Shown here in pieces: positions 28,026 to 36,355 of a stretch of DNA of 64,000 nucleotides. Under the pieces are notes generated by a model that did not search any database, was not told the origin of the DNA, and saw only the letters and a program-made list of their open reading frames with translations. The position numbers were made by a program, and so were the translations under genes. Positions within the stretch are counted from its first letter, which is position 1; every line of letters starts with the position of its first letter. Source of the DNA: Janthinobacterium sp. TB1-E2 (GTDB taxonomy: Bacteria > Pseudomonadota > Gammaproteobacteria > Burkholderiales > Burkholderiaceae_D); NCBI RefSeq assembly GCF_036885605.1, contig NZ_CP142523.1:3224001-3288000 (forward strand), given 5' to 3'.

Positions 28026-28949
28026 TCAGCTGCCAGTTGCGCGCTCGCCACGCCCATACAGCCTGCACTCCGCCGCCAGCGCCAGCAAATTCGGGTCGCG
28101 CTCGCGGCTGCTCAGCATCAGCAGGGTAATCTGCTGGTGCGAGCCGTAGCGCGCGTCCAGCGGCAGCAGTTCGATGCGCGAGCTGAAGGCGCGCACGCGG
28201 CCCGGCAGCAGGCTGTAGCCGATGCCGCCGCTGACCAGATTGATCAGCGAGAAGATGTCGCCCACGCGCATGGCCGTGTCGGGCACGAATCCCGCCAGGT
28301 CGAACGCGTGGTTGAAGCTTTGCGAGGTGACGAAACCTTCGTTCAGGGTGACGAATTTGTCGTCGCGCAGCTGCTGCAAGTCCACCGATGCGGCGCCCGC
28401 ATAGGGTGAACCGAGCGGGGCGGCCAGGTAGACGTCGTCCTGGAACAGGGGCACGGCCACCAGCCCGGCATGCTGTTCTTCTTCCTGCACGCCGACGATG
28501 ATGGCGTCCAGGCGTCCATCAGCCAGGCTTTGCAGCAGTTCGCGGTTCGAGCCCAGGGTCAGGTCGATGTCGAGGCCGGGCCGGCGCAGCTTCAGGGCGA
28601 TCACCAGCTGCGGGATGCAGTGCAGGGTCAATGAATACAGCGAACCGATCTTCAGGCGCACGGGGTTGATGCCCGACATTTCGCGCACCTTGCGCACGCC
28701 TTCCTCGCACTCGGCCAGCGCGCGCCGCGCCGATTCGGCAAAGGTGTAGGCCGCATGCAGGGGTATCAGGCTGCGGCCCTCGCGCTTGAACAGGGGACAG
28801 CGCAAGCCGTCTTCCAGCGAGTGCAGGGCGCGGTGCACGCTGACCGTGCTCTGGCCCAGCGCGTCGGCCACCCGCGCCAGGTTGTTCAATTCCATAAAGC
28901 TGAGAAAAACTTCGAGCTTTTTCAGCGTGATTTCTTCGTTGATGGCCAT
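28026..28949 (-). CDS. mdcR: LysR-family regulator of malonate decarboxylase genes
   Basis: A 307-residue LysR-type regulator, divergent from mdcA and therefore the likely malonate-responsive activator MdcR. The helix-turn-helix is visible in the first 65 residues (LKKLEVFLSFMELNNLARVA, then DALGQSTVSVHRALHSLE), and GLRCPLFKREGRSLIPL follows as in the MdcR branch. The effector domain fills the rest. The ATG at 28949 is chosen because an upstream in-frame start at 29075 would add unrelated sequence and run into mdcA. Its intergenic region with mdcA holds three dyads described separately. Confidence 0.9.
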   Translation of the reverse strand: MAINEEITLKKLEVFLSFMELNNLARVADALGQSTVSVHRALHSLEDGLRCPLFKREGRSLIPLHAAYTFAESARRALAECEEGVRKVREMSGINPVRLKIGSLYSLTLHCIPQLVIALKLRRPGLDIDLTLGSNRELLQSLADGRLDAIIVGVQEEEQHAGLVAVPLFQDDVYLAAPLGSPYAGAASVDLQQLRDDKFVTLNEGFVTSQSFNHAFDLAGFVPDTAMRVGDIFSLINLVSGGIGYSLLPGRVRAFSSRIELLPLDARYGSHQQITLLMLSSRERDPNLLALAAECRLYGRGERATGS

Positions 28950-28950
28950 G

Positions 28951-29051
28951 ATCACCGTGATTATCGTGAGTTCATTAACTTCAGGGTAATGAACATGGTA
29001 GCAGGTTGATTGTCGCGCCTCCGTTTTCACTCTATCGTCAGGGTTCGATAG
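28951..29051. promoter_or_regulatory. mdcR-mdcA divergent control region with three dyads
   Basis: Three perfect inverted repeats are visible: ATCACcGTGAT (28951-28961), GTTCATTA (28970-28977) with TAATGAAC (28987-28994) and a 9-base spacer, and CTATCG (29032-29037) with CGATAG (29046-29051). The central one has the size and spacing of a LysR-type operator and lies between the two start codons, so it is the best candidate for MdcR binding. Exact promoters are not clear. Confidence 0.6.
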
Positions 29052-29068
29052 CTTAATTCGGAGGCAAG

Positions 29069-30742
29069 ATGTCAACCGCCACAGCAGCGCCAGCGCAGCG
29101 GCAAAAACAATGGGACACGCGTCGCACCGAGAAGCGCCGCCGCCTCGACGCCGTGCGCCATTACGCGAGCGGCCCCGTGCTGCAACAGGGCGACATGGTC
29201 GCCGTGCTCGAAGCCTTGCTGGCGCCGGGCGACCGCGTCGTCCTCGAAGGCAATAACCAGAAGCAGGCCGACTTCCTCGCCCGCATGCTGACCCAGGTCA
29301 ATCCCGACAAGATCCACCATCTGCACCTGATCATGCCCAGCGTCAGCCTGCCCGAGCACCTGGACCTGTTCGAACGGGGTATCGCCCGCAAGCTCGATTT
29401 TTCGTTTGCCGGCGCGCAAAGCCTGCGCATCGCCCAGTTCCTGCAGGATGGCTTGCTCGAGGTGGGCGCCATCCACACCTACATCGAACTGTATGCGCGC
29501 CTGTTCGTCGACCTCACGCCGAACGTCGTCATGGTGGCCGGCTACATGGCCGACCGCCAGGGCAATCTGTACACGGGCCCCAGCACGGAGGACACGCCGA
29601 CCCTGGTGGAATCGGCCGCCTTCCGCGACGGCATCGTCATCGCCCAGGTCAATCAGATCGTCGACGACGTCAGCGATTTACCCAGGGTCGACGTGCCCGG
29701 CTCGTGGATCGATTTCGTCGTGCAGTCCGATAAACCGTTCTTCATCGAGCCGCTGTTTACCCGCGACCCGCGCGTGATCAAGCCCGTGCACGTGCTGATG
29801 GCCATGATGGCGATCCGCGGCGTGTATGAAAAACACCAGGTGCAGTCGCTCAATCACGGCATCGGTTTCAATACGGCCGCCATCGAGCTGATTTTGCCCA
29901 CGTATGGCGAGCAGCTGGGCCTGAAAGGCAAGATCTGCCGCAACTGGGTGCTGAACCCCCATCCGACCTTGATCCCTGCCATCGAGACGGGCTGGGTCGA
30001 GAGCGTGCACTGCTTCGGCGCGGAACTGGGCATGGAAGGCTATGCGGCCGCGCGGCCCGACGTGTTCTTCACGGGCCGCGACGGCTCCATGCGCTCGAAC
30101 CGCGCCCTGTGCCAGCTGGCCGGCCAGTACGCGGTCGACCTGTTCATCGGCGCCACCTTGCAGATGGATGGCCTGGGCAATTCGTCGACGGTGACGAATG
30201 GACGGCTGGCGGGCTTCGGCGGCGCGCCGAACATGGGCCACGATCCGCACGGCCGGCGCCACCCGACACCGGCCTGGCTGGACCTGATCGAGACGGACGA
30301 CCCGCTCGCGCGCGGCAAGAAGCTGGTGGTGCAGATGGTCGAAACGTTCCAGGATGGCGGCCAGCCGACGATCGTCGAATCGCTCGATGCCGTCGCCGTG
30401 GGCCAGGCCAGCGGCATGCCGCTCGCGCCCGTGATGATCTATGGCGACGACGTCACCCACGTGCTGACGGAAGAGGGCATCGCCTACCTGTACAAGGCCC
30501 GTTCGCTCGACGAACGCAAGGCCATGCTGGCGGCTGTCGCCGGCGTGACGCCGATTGGCCTGCGCCACGACCCGAAGACAACGGCCAAGCTGCGCGCCGA
30601 CGGCCTGATCGCGCTGCCCGAGGATATCGGCGTGCAGCGCGGCGCGGCGAACCGCTCGCTGCTGGCCGCGAAAAGCATCGCCGACCTGGTCGAATGGTCG
30701 GACGGCCTGTATCAACCACCCGCCAAATTCAGGAGCTGGTAA
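29069..30742 (+). CDS. mdcA: Malonate decarboxylase alpha subunit (acetyl-S-ACP:malonate ACP transferase)
   Basis: A 557-residue subunit that swaps acetyl for malonyl on the acyl carrier protein, the first step of the biotin-independent malonate decarboxylase cycle. Characteristic stretches include VVLEGNNQKQADFLARMLTQ, HHLHLIMPSVSLPEHLDLFE, GFGGAPNMGHDPHGRRHPTP and the C-terminal YGDDVTHVLTEEGIAYLYKA, shared with CoA-transferase-like proteins. GGAGG precedes the ATG. It begins the operon mdcABCDE-madLM-mdcGH; its stop overlaps the mdcB start (TAATG). Confidence 0.95.
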   Translation: MSTATAAPAQRQKQWDTRRTEKRRRLDAVRHYASGPVLQQGDMVAVLEALLAPGDRVVLEGNNQKQADFLARMLTQVNPDKIHHLHLIMPSVSLPEHLDLFERGIARKLDFSFAGAQSLRIAQFLQDGLLEVGAIHTYIELYARLFVDLTPNVVMVAGYMADRQGNLYTGPSTEDTPTLVESAAFRDGIVIAQVNQIVDDVSDLPRVDVPGSWIDFVVQSDKPFFIEPLFTRDPRVIKPVHVLMAMMAIRGVYEKHQVQSLNHGIGFNTAAIELILPTYGEQLGLKGKICRNWVLNPHPTLIPAIETGWVESVHCFGAELGMEGYAAARPDVFFTGRDGSMRSNRALCQLAGQYAVDLFIGATLQMDGLGNSSTVTNGRLAGFGGAPNMGHDPHGRRHPTPAWLDLIETDDPLARGKKLVVQMVETFQDGGQPTIVESLDAVAVGQASGMPLAPVMIYGDDVTHVLTEEGIAYLYKARSLDERKAMLAAVAGVTPIGLRHDPKTTAKLRADGLIALPEDIGVQRGAANRSLLAAKSIADLVEWSDGLYQPPAKFRSW

Positions 30743-31626
30743 TGATTGCAATGAGCACAATGATGATAAGGCCAGTGCAGATACGTACTGCCGCGCTGGG
30801 ACGGCAAGTGCTGCAGGCGCTGCTCGATGAAGTGACCTTGACGCCGAAACCGGGCCTGGTCGATTTGCGCAGCCGTGGCGCGCACACGGACTTGAACTGG
30901 GCTCTGATGTGCCATTCGGCCTGCGTGCTGGAGCCCGTATTTGCCGCCATGGCCGACGCTGGCGCGCGGAGTGAAGACGACGACCTGCTGCGCCAGCGCA
31001 TCGGCGCCATCGGCCGCGATGGCGAGGCGCTGATGTTGGCAGCCACGGGCGGCGTGAATACGCACCGTGGCGCCATCTGGGCGCTGGGCCTCTTGGTGAC
31101 GGCGGCGGCGCAGCAGGGCGCGCGCGGCGCATCGCTGGCACCAACAGCCGTGGCGGCGCGGGCCGGTGCACTGGCCCGTTTGCACGACCGCGGCGCGCCT
31201 GGCGCCACCGGCAACAAGGGCGAGCTGGCATGCCGCCAGTATCGGGTCGACGGCGCGCGCGGCCAGGCCCGAGCCGGCTTTCCTCTGGTGACAGGCGCCG
31301 GATTGCCTGCCTTGCTGGCCTCGCGGGCGCGCGGCGACAACGAAACGACGGCGCGCCTGAACGCTTTGCTGGCGATAGTCAGCCAGCTGGACGACACCTG
31401 CGTGCTGTCGCGCGGCGGCGAATCGGCCTTGCTGGCAGTGCAGGCAGGCGCTGCGCGGGTGCTGGCGGCCGGCGGCGCGGCCACTGCCGCCGGCACCGAA
31501 GCGCTGCTGGCGCTGGAAGCGGTGGCGCTGGCGCGCGGCGTGTCGCCAGGCGGCTCGGCCGACCTGCTGGCCGCCACCCTGTTCCTCGACCGATTGACAG
31601 AAGGAGAAGCGCATGGAAACGCGTGA
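30742..31626 (+). CDS. mdcB: Triphosphoribosyl-dephospho-CoA synthase
   Basis: A 294-residue enzyme of the CitG/MdcB family that makes the prosthetic-group precursor 2'-(5''-triphosphoribosyl)-3'-dephospho-CoA from ATP and dephospho-CoA for the malonate decarboxylase carrier protein. Motifs seen: LDEVTLTPKPGLVDLRSRGA, THTD-like AHTDLN, and ATGGVNTHRGAIWALGLL, plus a C-terminal DDTCVLSRGG and RGVSPGGSADLLAATLFLD. The ATG at 30742 overlaps the mdcA stop; a second ATG three codons later is possible. Its end overlaps mdcC by 14 bases. Confidence 0.93.
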   Translation: MIAMSTMMIRPVQIRTAALGRQVLQALLDEVTLTPKPGLVDLRSRGAHTDLNWALMCHSACVLEPVFAAMADAGARSEDDDLLRQRIGAIGRDGEALMLAATGGVNTHRGAIWALGLLVTAAAQQGARGASLAPTAVAARAGALARLHDRGAPGATGNKGELACRQYRVDGARGQARAGFPLVTGAGLPALLASRARGDNETTARLNALLAIVSQLDDTCVLSRGGESALLAVQAGAARVLAAGGAATAAGTEALLALEAVALARGVSPGGSADLLAATLFLDRLTEGEAHGNA

Positions 31627-31921
31627 CTATACATTCCCGGCAGGGCAGCCGGCGGCAGGGCGCGCGCTGGCCGGCGTCGTCGGCTCGGGCGACCTGGAAG
31701 TGCTGCTGCAGCCCGGCAGCGATGGCGTGACCCGCATCGTCGTCAACACCTCGGTCGATGGCAAGGGCGCCGTGTGGGATGCGCTGTTGCAGCGCGTATT
31801 CGGCGGCGAGCCGCTGCCGGCGGCGCGCATCGTCATCAACGATTGCGGCGCCACGCCGGGCGTGGTGCGCATGCGCATCGAGCAAGCCTACGAAGAATTG
31901 CAAGCGGGGAGGGCGGCATGA
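31613..31921 (+). CDS. mdcC: Malonate decarboxylase acyl carrier protein (delta subunit)
   Basis: A 102-residue carrier protein that holds the acetyl or malonyl group on a phosphoribosyl-dephospho-CoA arm. The modification serine is expected in GSGDLEVL, Ser25 here, the same place as I recall for the Klebsiella protein. The C-terminus (INDCGATPGVVRMRIEQAYE) also matches the family. It is encoded between mdcB and mdcD with overlaps on both sides (14 and 4 bases), consistent with stoichiometric coupled translation. Confidence 0.93.
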   Translation: METRDYTFPAGQPAAGRALAGVVGSGDLEVLLQPGSDGVTRIVVNTSVDGKGAVWDALLQRVFGGEPLPAARIVINDCGATPGVVRMRIEQAYEELQAGRAA

Positions 31922-32772
31922 GCACATTGCAGCAATTACTTGAGCGTGACAGCTTCATCGAACGGGGCGCGCGCAGCCGGGCCAAGGCCTTGCTGGATGC
32001 GGGCAGCATGCGCGAACTGCTCGACCCGTTCTGCGGCATCGCTTCACCGTGGCTGCCGCAACAAGGCGTGACGGCCCAGGCGGATGATGGCGTCGTGGTG
32101 GCCAAGGGCCTGTTCGGCGGCCAGCCTGCCGTGGTGCTGGCCATCGAGGGCGCCTACCAGGGCGGCAGCATGGGTGAGGTGGGCGGCGCGAAGATCGCCG
32201 GCGCGCTGGAACTGGCGGCGCGCGACAACCGCAACGGCATACCGACGCGCGCCGTGATCCTGTTCGAGACGGGCGGCGTGCGCCTGCAGGAAGCCAACCT
32301 GGGCCTCGCTGCCATTGCCGACATCCATGCGGCCATCGTCGACCTGCGCCGTTACCAGCCTGTCATCGGCATTACGGCCGGCACGGTGGGCTGCTACGGC
32401 GGCATGTCGATCGCGGCAGGCTTGTGCAGCTACCTTGTCGTCACGCGCGAGGCGCGCCTGGGTCTCAACGGCCCCGCCGTCATCGAGCAGGAGGCGGGAG
32501 TGGATGAATTCGATTCGCGCAACAAACCGTTCATCTGGAGCCTGACGGGCGGCGAGCAGCGCTTCCACAGCGGCCTGGCCGACGCCTATGTCGAAGACGA
32601 CACGGCGCAGATGCGCGCCACGGTGGCCGAACTGTTCGCGCGTGGCGTGCCAGCACAGCACCGCAGCAGCCAGGCCGACGATTTTCTCGCTCGCCTGGCG
32701 CAAGTGGACGCCGGCCCGCAAGCCACGCCGCAAGCCGTGCGCAGCATCTACAGCAAAGGAACCACACCATGA
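31918..32772 (+). CDS. mdcD: Malonate decarboxylase beta subunit
   Basis: A 284-residue carboxyltransferase-fold subunit that, together with MdcE, decarboxylates malonyl-S-ACP to acetyl-S-ACP. Typical stretches are FIERGARSRAKALLDAGSMR, GGSMGEVGGAKIAGALELA, FETGGVRLQEANLGLAAIAD and TAGTVGCYGGMSIAAGLCSY with the oxyanion-type glycine pairs of the fold. The ATG at 31918 overlaps the mdcC stop (ATGA); a longer frame upstream is out of register with known proteins. The 3' end overlaps mdcE by four bases. Confidence 0.95.
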   Translation: MSTLQQLLERDSFIERGARSRAKALLDAGSMRELLDPFCGIASPWLPQQGVTAQADDGVVVAKGLFGGQPAVVLAIEGAYQGGSMGEVGGAKIAGALELAARDNRNGIPTRAVILFETGGVRLQEANLGLAAIADIHAAIVDLRRYQPVIGITAGTVGCYGGMSIAAGLCSYLVVTREARLGLNGPAVIEQEAGVDEFDSRNKPFIWSLTGGEQRFHSGLADAYVEDDTAQMRATVAELFARGVPAQHRSSQADDFLARLAQVDAGPQATPQAVRSIYSKGTTP

Positions 32773-33581
32773 ACGCCATCACCGATACGAGCCGCGGCGC
32801 AGTCTGGCTGGCGGCCCTGACGCAGCATGCCGCGCCGCTGTCTGATTACCCGCCTTCCGTGCGCGTGGCCGACGCGCCGCTGGCGGGCGAAGCGGCGCGC
32901 TACCTTGCCGTGCTGCCCGACCCGGACAACCGTTTTACGCGCGCCCGCACGGGTGAAATCGGCCTGGTCGAGGCGTGGCAGCTGGCGCGCGCCGTGCGGC
33001 AGGCGGTGGTCGAGGACCGCGCGCTGACCGTGAAACGCCCCATCGTCGCCGTCATCGACGTGGCCAGCCAGGCCTACGGCCGGCGCGAAGAGGCCTACGG
33101 CATCCACCAGGCGCTGGCCGGCGCGGCAGGCGCTTACGCCGAGGCGCGCCTGGCCGGCCATCCCGTGATCGGCCTGATCGTCGGCAAGGCCATGTCGGGC
33201 GCCTTCCTCGCGCACGGCTACCAGGCCAACCGCCTGATCGCGCTCGACGACCCGCAAGTGATGGTGCATGCGATGGGCAAGGCGTCGGCCGCGCGCATCA
33301 CCTTGCGCACCGTGGAAGCACTCGAAGCGCTGGCCGCCACCATCGCGCCGATGGCCTACGACATTGGCAACTACGCCACCCTGGGCCTGCTGTGGCAAAC
33401 CTTGCAGGTGGCGCAGCCCGACGATCCGTCGGCGCAGGACGCGGCCGCCGTCGAGGCCTGCCTGCAGGCGGCCCTGGCCGACATCCGCGCCGATCCGCTG
33501 GCGGACCTGTCCAGCCGCCTGGGCGCGCCGCACCGCCAGGCGTCGGCAAAAGTCAGGGAGGTGCTGGGGCAGCAGTGGTAG
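32769..33581 (+). CDS. mdcE: Malonate decarboxylase gamma subunit
   Basis: A 270-residue partner of MdcD in the decarboxylase heterodimer. Recognisable family sequence: DPDNRFTRARTGEIGLVEAW, VIDVASQAYGRREEAYGIHQ, IGLIVGKAMSGAFLAHGYQA and VMVHAMGKASAARITLRTVE. It starts within the end of mdcD (ATGA overlap). After it a 54-base gap containing a fresh ribosome site leads to madL, so transcription probably continues. Confidence 0.95.
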   Translation: MNAITDTSRGAVWLAALTQHAAPLSDYPPSVRVADAPLAGEAARYLAVLPDPDNRFTRARTGEIGLVEAWQLARAVRQAVVEDRALTVKRPIVAVIDVASQAYGRREEAYGIHQALAGAAGAYAEARLAGHPVIGLIVGKAMSGAFLAHGYQANRLIALDDPQVMVHAMGKASAARITLRTVEALEALAATIAPMAYDIGNYATLGLLWQTLQVAQPDDPSAQDAAAVEACLQAALADIRADPLADLSSRLGAPHRQASAKVREVLGQQW

Positions 33582-33635
33582 GTGAAACAACAGAGAAGAC
33601 TTCAAGTCATTCCATTCCTATAACGGAGACAAATC

Positions 33636-34055
33636 ATGATCATTTACGGAACCGCACTGCTGGCGTTATGCCACTTGCTCGGCATCTTCCTGGGCGACCT
33701 GCTCGGGCAGCTGATGGGCGTCAAGACCAACGTGGGTGGCGTGGGCATCGCCATGCTGCTGCTGATCTGCGCCCGTCTCTACATGCAGCGGCGCGGCTGG
33801 CTGCCGCAGATGACGGAGCGGGGCGTCGAATACTGGGGCGCCATGTATATTCCCGTGGTGGTGGCGATGGCCGCGCAGCAGGACGTGGTGGCGGCCTTGC
33901 GCGGCGGGCCGGTGGCCGTGCTGGCCGCCATCGGTTCCGTGCTTGTCTGCGGCGCCGTGATTTCCATCATTAATCGCATGGAAAACCCGCGCATGGAAAA
34001 CCCTGCCGCCGCAGAAGCCGACTCGATGCTGATCAAGGAGCACCGTCATGCTTGA
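33636..34055 (+). CDS. madL: Malonate transporter subunit MadL
   Basis: A 139-residue inner-membrane protein with about four hydrophobic segments (LLALCHLLGIFLGDLLGQLM, VGGVGIAMLLLICARLYM, YIPVVVAMAAQQ, VLAAIGSVLVCGAVISI). With MadM it forms the Na+-coupled malonate importer first described in Malonomonas. CGGAGA precedes the ATG. It overlaps madM by eight bases. Use of MadLM here rather than an MdcF-type carrier is a known variant of the pathway. Confidence 0.93.
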   Translation: MIIYGTALLALCHLLGIFLGDLLGQLMGVKTNVGGVGIAMLLLICARLYMQRRGWLPQMTERGVEYWGAMYIPVVVAMAAQQDVVAALRGGPVAVLAAIGSVLVCGAVISIINRMENPRMENPAAAEADSMLIKEHRHA

Positions 34056-34812
34056 GATATTTGAAAAAGCCGCCATCCACAATGGCCTGGTGACGGCATT
34101 CGCTTTTGTCGGCCTGATCATGCTGCTGTCCGTGGCGCTGTCGAAGTATCTGACCCTGGGCCGCGTGCACGGTTCGGCCATCGCCATCGTCATCGGCCTG
34201 GGGCTTGCTTACTGGGGCGGCGTGCATAGCGGCGGCCACAAGGGACTGGCCGATCTGTCGCTGTTCGGCGGCATCGGCCTGATGGGCGGCGCCATGCTGC
34301 GCGACTTTGCCATCGTCGCCACGGCCTTCGAAGTGCAGGCGACGGAAGCGCGCAAGGCGGGTCTGATCGGCGTCGTGGCGCTGATGCTGGGCGTGGTGCT
34401 GCCGTTTCTCGTCGGTGCGGGCATCGCGTACGCGTTTGGCTATTCGGACGCCGTCAGCATGACCACTATCGGCGCCGGCGCCGTCACCTACATCGTCGGC
34501 CCCGTCACGGGCGCGGCCATCGGCGCCAGTTCCGACGTCATGGCGCTCAGTATCGCGGCGGGTCTCATCAAGGCCATCCTGGTGATGGTGGGCACACCCG
34601 CCGCGGCGCGTTTCCTGCGACTGAAAACGCCGCGTTCGGCCATGGTCTTCGGCGGCCTGGCCGGCACCGTCAGCGGCGTATCGGCGGGCCTTGCCGCCAC
34701 CGACCGCAAGCTGGTGCCGTATGGCGCGCTGGTGGCCACGTTTCATACGGGCCTGGGCTGTTTGCTGGGTCCATCGTTGCTGTTCTTTGCCGTCAAGGCG
34801 GTGGTGGCCTGA
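34048..34812 (+). CDS. madM: Malonate transporter subunit MadM
   Basis: A 254-residue inner-membrane protein with about eight hydrophobic segments and many glycines, the larger subunit of the MadLM sodium/malonate symporter. Typical stretches are FEKAAIHNGLVTAFAFVGLI, ALSKYLTLGRVHGSAIAIVI, GGIGLMGGAMLRDFAIVATA and VGPVTGAAIGASSDVMALSI. It overlaps madL by eight bases and mdcG by one (TGATG), so the whole block is translated as a unit. Confidence 0.93.
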   Translation: MLEIFEKAAIHNGLVTAFAFVGLIMLLSVALSKYLTLGRVHGSAIAIVIGLGLAYWGGVHSGGHKGLADLSLFGGIGLMGGAMLRDFAIVATAFEVQATEARKAGLIGVVALMLGVVLPFLVGAGIAYAFGYSDAVSMTTIGAGAVTYIVGPVTGAAIGASSDVMALSIAAGLIKAILVMVGTPAAARFLRLKTPRSAMVFGGLAGTVSGVSAGLAATDRKLVPYGALVATFHTGLGCLLGPSLLFFAVKAVVA

Positions 34813-35420
34813 TGGAAGCCTGGCGCGCGCATGATCTGTTGTGGCTGGACGGCTTGCCGGACGGCGCATCCTTGCCAGCCTGGGCCGACTCTGTCTGGCT
34901 GCAGGCCGCGCCCTTGGTGGTGCGGCGCGCCAGCACGGCCCCCGGGCGCATCCCCGTGGGCCTGCGCGGCAGGTCGCGCAGCGAACGGTATGCGTTCGAA
35001 GTGGATGCGTCGGCGGTCGTGCGCCGCGTCACACCGGAAATGCTGGCGCATGCGCCAGTGCCGGATTTTTCCTGCGCCGCGCTCGACGCGCTGCGGCAAG
35101 TTGCGCCGCTGCTCGACGCCACGGGCTGGCCTTGGGGGCCGACGGGCGGCGTCGGTTTCGCGTTGGCCAGCGGCTTGCCCGTGCTGCGCGCCGACAGCGA
35201 CCTCGATCTCGTGCTGCGCATCGGCGCGCCGCCGGACCTCGCCCGGGCCGACGCCCTGCGCGCCATCGCGGCCACTGTCACGGCGTGCCGGCTGGACATG
35301 CAGATCGACACGGGCCGTGGCGGCTTTGCGTATGCCGAGTGGGCGGCGGGGCGGGGCCGGGTCTTGTTGAAAACGGATCATGGTCCCGTGCTGACGGCCA
35401 CGCCATGGGAGCTGGCATGA
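34812..35420 (+). CDS. mdcG: Phosphoribosyl-dephospho-CoA transferase
   Basis: A 202-residue nucleotidyltransferase-like enzyme that attaches the prosthetic group made by MdcB to the serine of MdcC. Family features include RAHDLLWLDG at the start, PLVVRRAS, VGLRGRSRSERYAF, WPWGPTGGVGFALASGLPVL and the acidic pair in RADSDLDLVLRI, expected to bind metal. It overlaps the mdcH start by four bases (ATGA). Confidence 0.93.
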   Translation: MEAWRAHDLLWLDGLPDGASLPAWADSVWLQAAPLVVRRASTAPGRIPVGLRGRSRSERYAFEVDASAVVRRVTPEMLAHAPVPDFSCAALDALRQVAPLLDATGWPWGPTGGVGFALASGLPVLRADSDLDLVLRIGAPPDLARADALRAIAATVTACRLDMQIDTGRGGFAYAEWAAGRGRVLLKTDHGPVLTATPWELA

Positions 35421-36355
35421 GCGTCTTGTTTACCTTTCCCGGCCAGGGTGCCCAGACTCCGGGCATGCTGCATGCGTTGCCCGGCGATGCGGCCGTGGCG
35501 GCGGCCCTGGCCGAAGCGGCTGAAGTGCTGGGCCACGATCCTTTGGCGCTGGATACGGCTGACGCGCTGGCGTCGACGCGGGCCGTGCAACTGTGTTTGC
35601 TGATCGCGGGCGTGGCGATGGCGCGCTCCCTGGCCACGCGCGGTGCGCTGCCCGACATGGTGGCCGGCTTTTCCATCGGAGAATATGCGGCGGCCGTCGT
35701 CGCCGGCACGCTCGATTTCACCGACGCCGTGCGCCTGGTGGCGCGGCGCGGCGAGTTGATGGAGCACGCGTATCCGGCCGGCTACGGCATGGCGGCCATC
35801 ATCGGCCTGGACCTGGCGCAGCTTGAACCCTTGCTGGCGCAGGTGCATGGCGCTGCAACGCCCGTATATGTCGCCAACCTGAACGCGCTGCGCCAGATCG
35901 CCATTGCCGGCAGCGAGCCCGCCTTGCACGCCGTGATGGCGCTGGCCCTCGCGCATGGCGCCAGCAAGGCCAAGCGCCTGGCCGTCAGCGTGCCGTCGCA
36001 TTGTCCGTTGATGGAGGCTGCCGCCGGCGACATGGCTGCCGCCTTCGATGGCGTGGTCGTGCGCCGTCCATCGCTTGTCTACCTGAGCAGCAGCGCGGCG
36101 CGCGCGCTGTTCGACCCGGCCCGCATCCGCGACAGCCTGGCCGCCAACATGGCGCAGCGCGTGCAGTGGACCGCTACCGCGCGCCTGGCGTGGGAACGTG
36201 GCGCCAGGCTGGCGCTGGAAATGCCGCCCGGCAGCGTCCTGACGCGGTTGACGGCGCCTGATTTTACGGATGGCGTGGCCGTCTGCTGCGACGGCAACCG
36301 CAACGACAGCCTGCTGGCGCTGGTGAGGCGGGAGCGGGAGGGCGCCGCGCCTTAG
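35417..36355 (+). CDS. mdcH: Malonyl-CoA:ACP transacylase of malonate decarboxylase
   Basis: A 312-residue acyltransferase of the FabD fold that loads malonyl onto MdcC to start the catalytic cycle. The N-terminal FTFPGQGAQTPGML is characteristic, the nucleophile serine is in VAGFSIGEYAAAVVAG (GxSxG type), RRGELMEHAYPAGYGMAAII carries the conserved arginine, and the catalytic histidine is in VPSHCPLMEAA. It ends the operon; its stop overlaps the convergent ZnuD-like receptor stop by four bases. Confidence 0.93.
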   Translation: MSVLFTFPGQGAQTPGMLHALPGDAAVAAALAEAAEVLGHDPLALDTADALASTRAVQLCLLIAGVAMARSLATRGALPDMVAGFSIGEYAAAVVAGTLDFTDAVRLVARRGELMEHAYPAGYGMAAIIGLDLAQLEPLLAQVHGAATPVYVANLNALRQIAIAGSEPALHAVMALALAHGASKAKRLAVSVPSHCPLMEAAAGDMAAAFDGVVVRRPSLVYLSSSAARALFDPARIRDSLAANMAQRVQWTATARLAWERGARLALEMPPGSVLTRLTAPDFTDGVAVCCDGNRNDSLLALVRREREGAAP

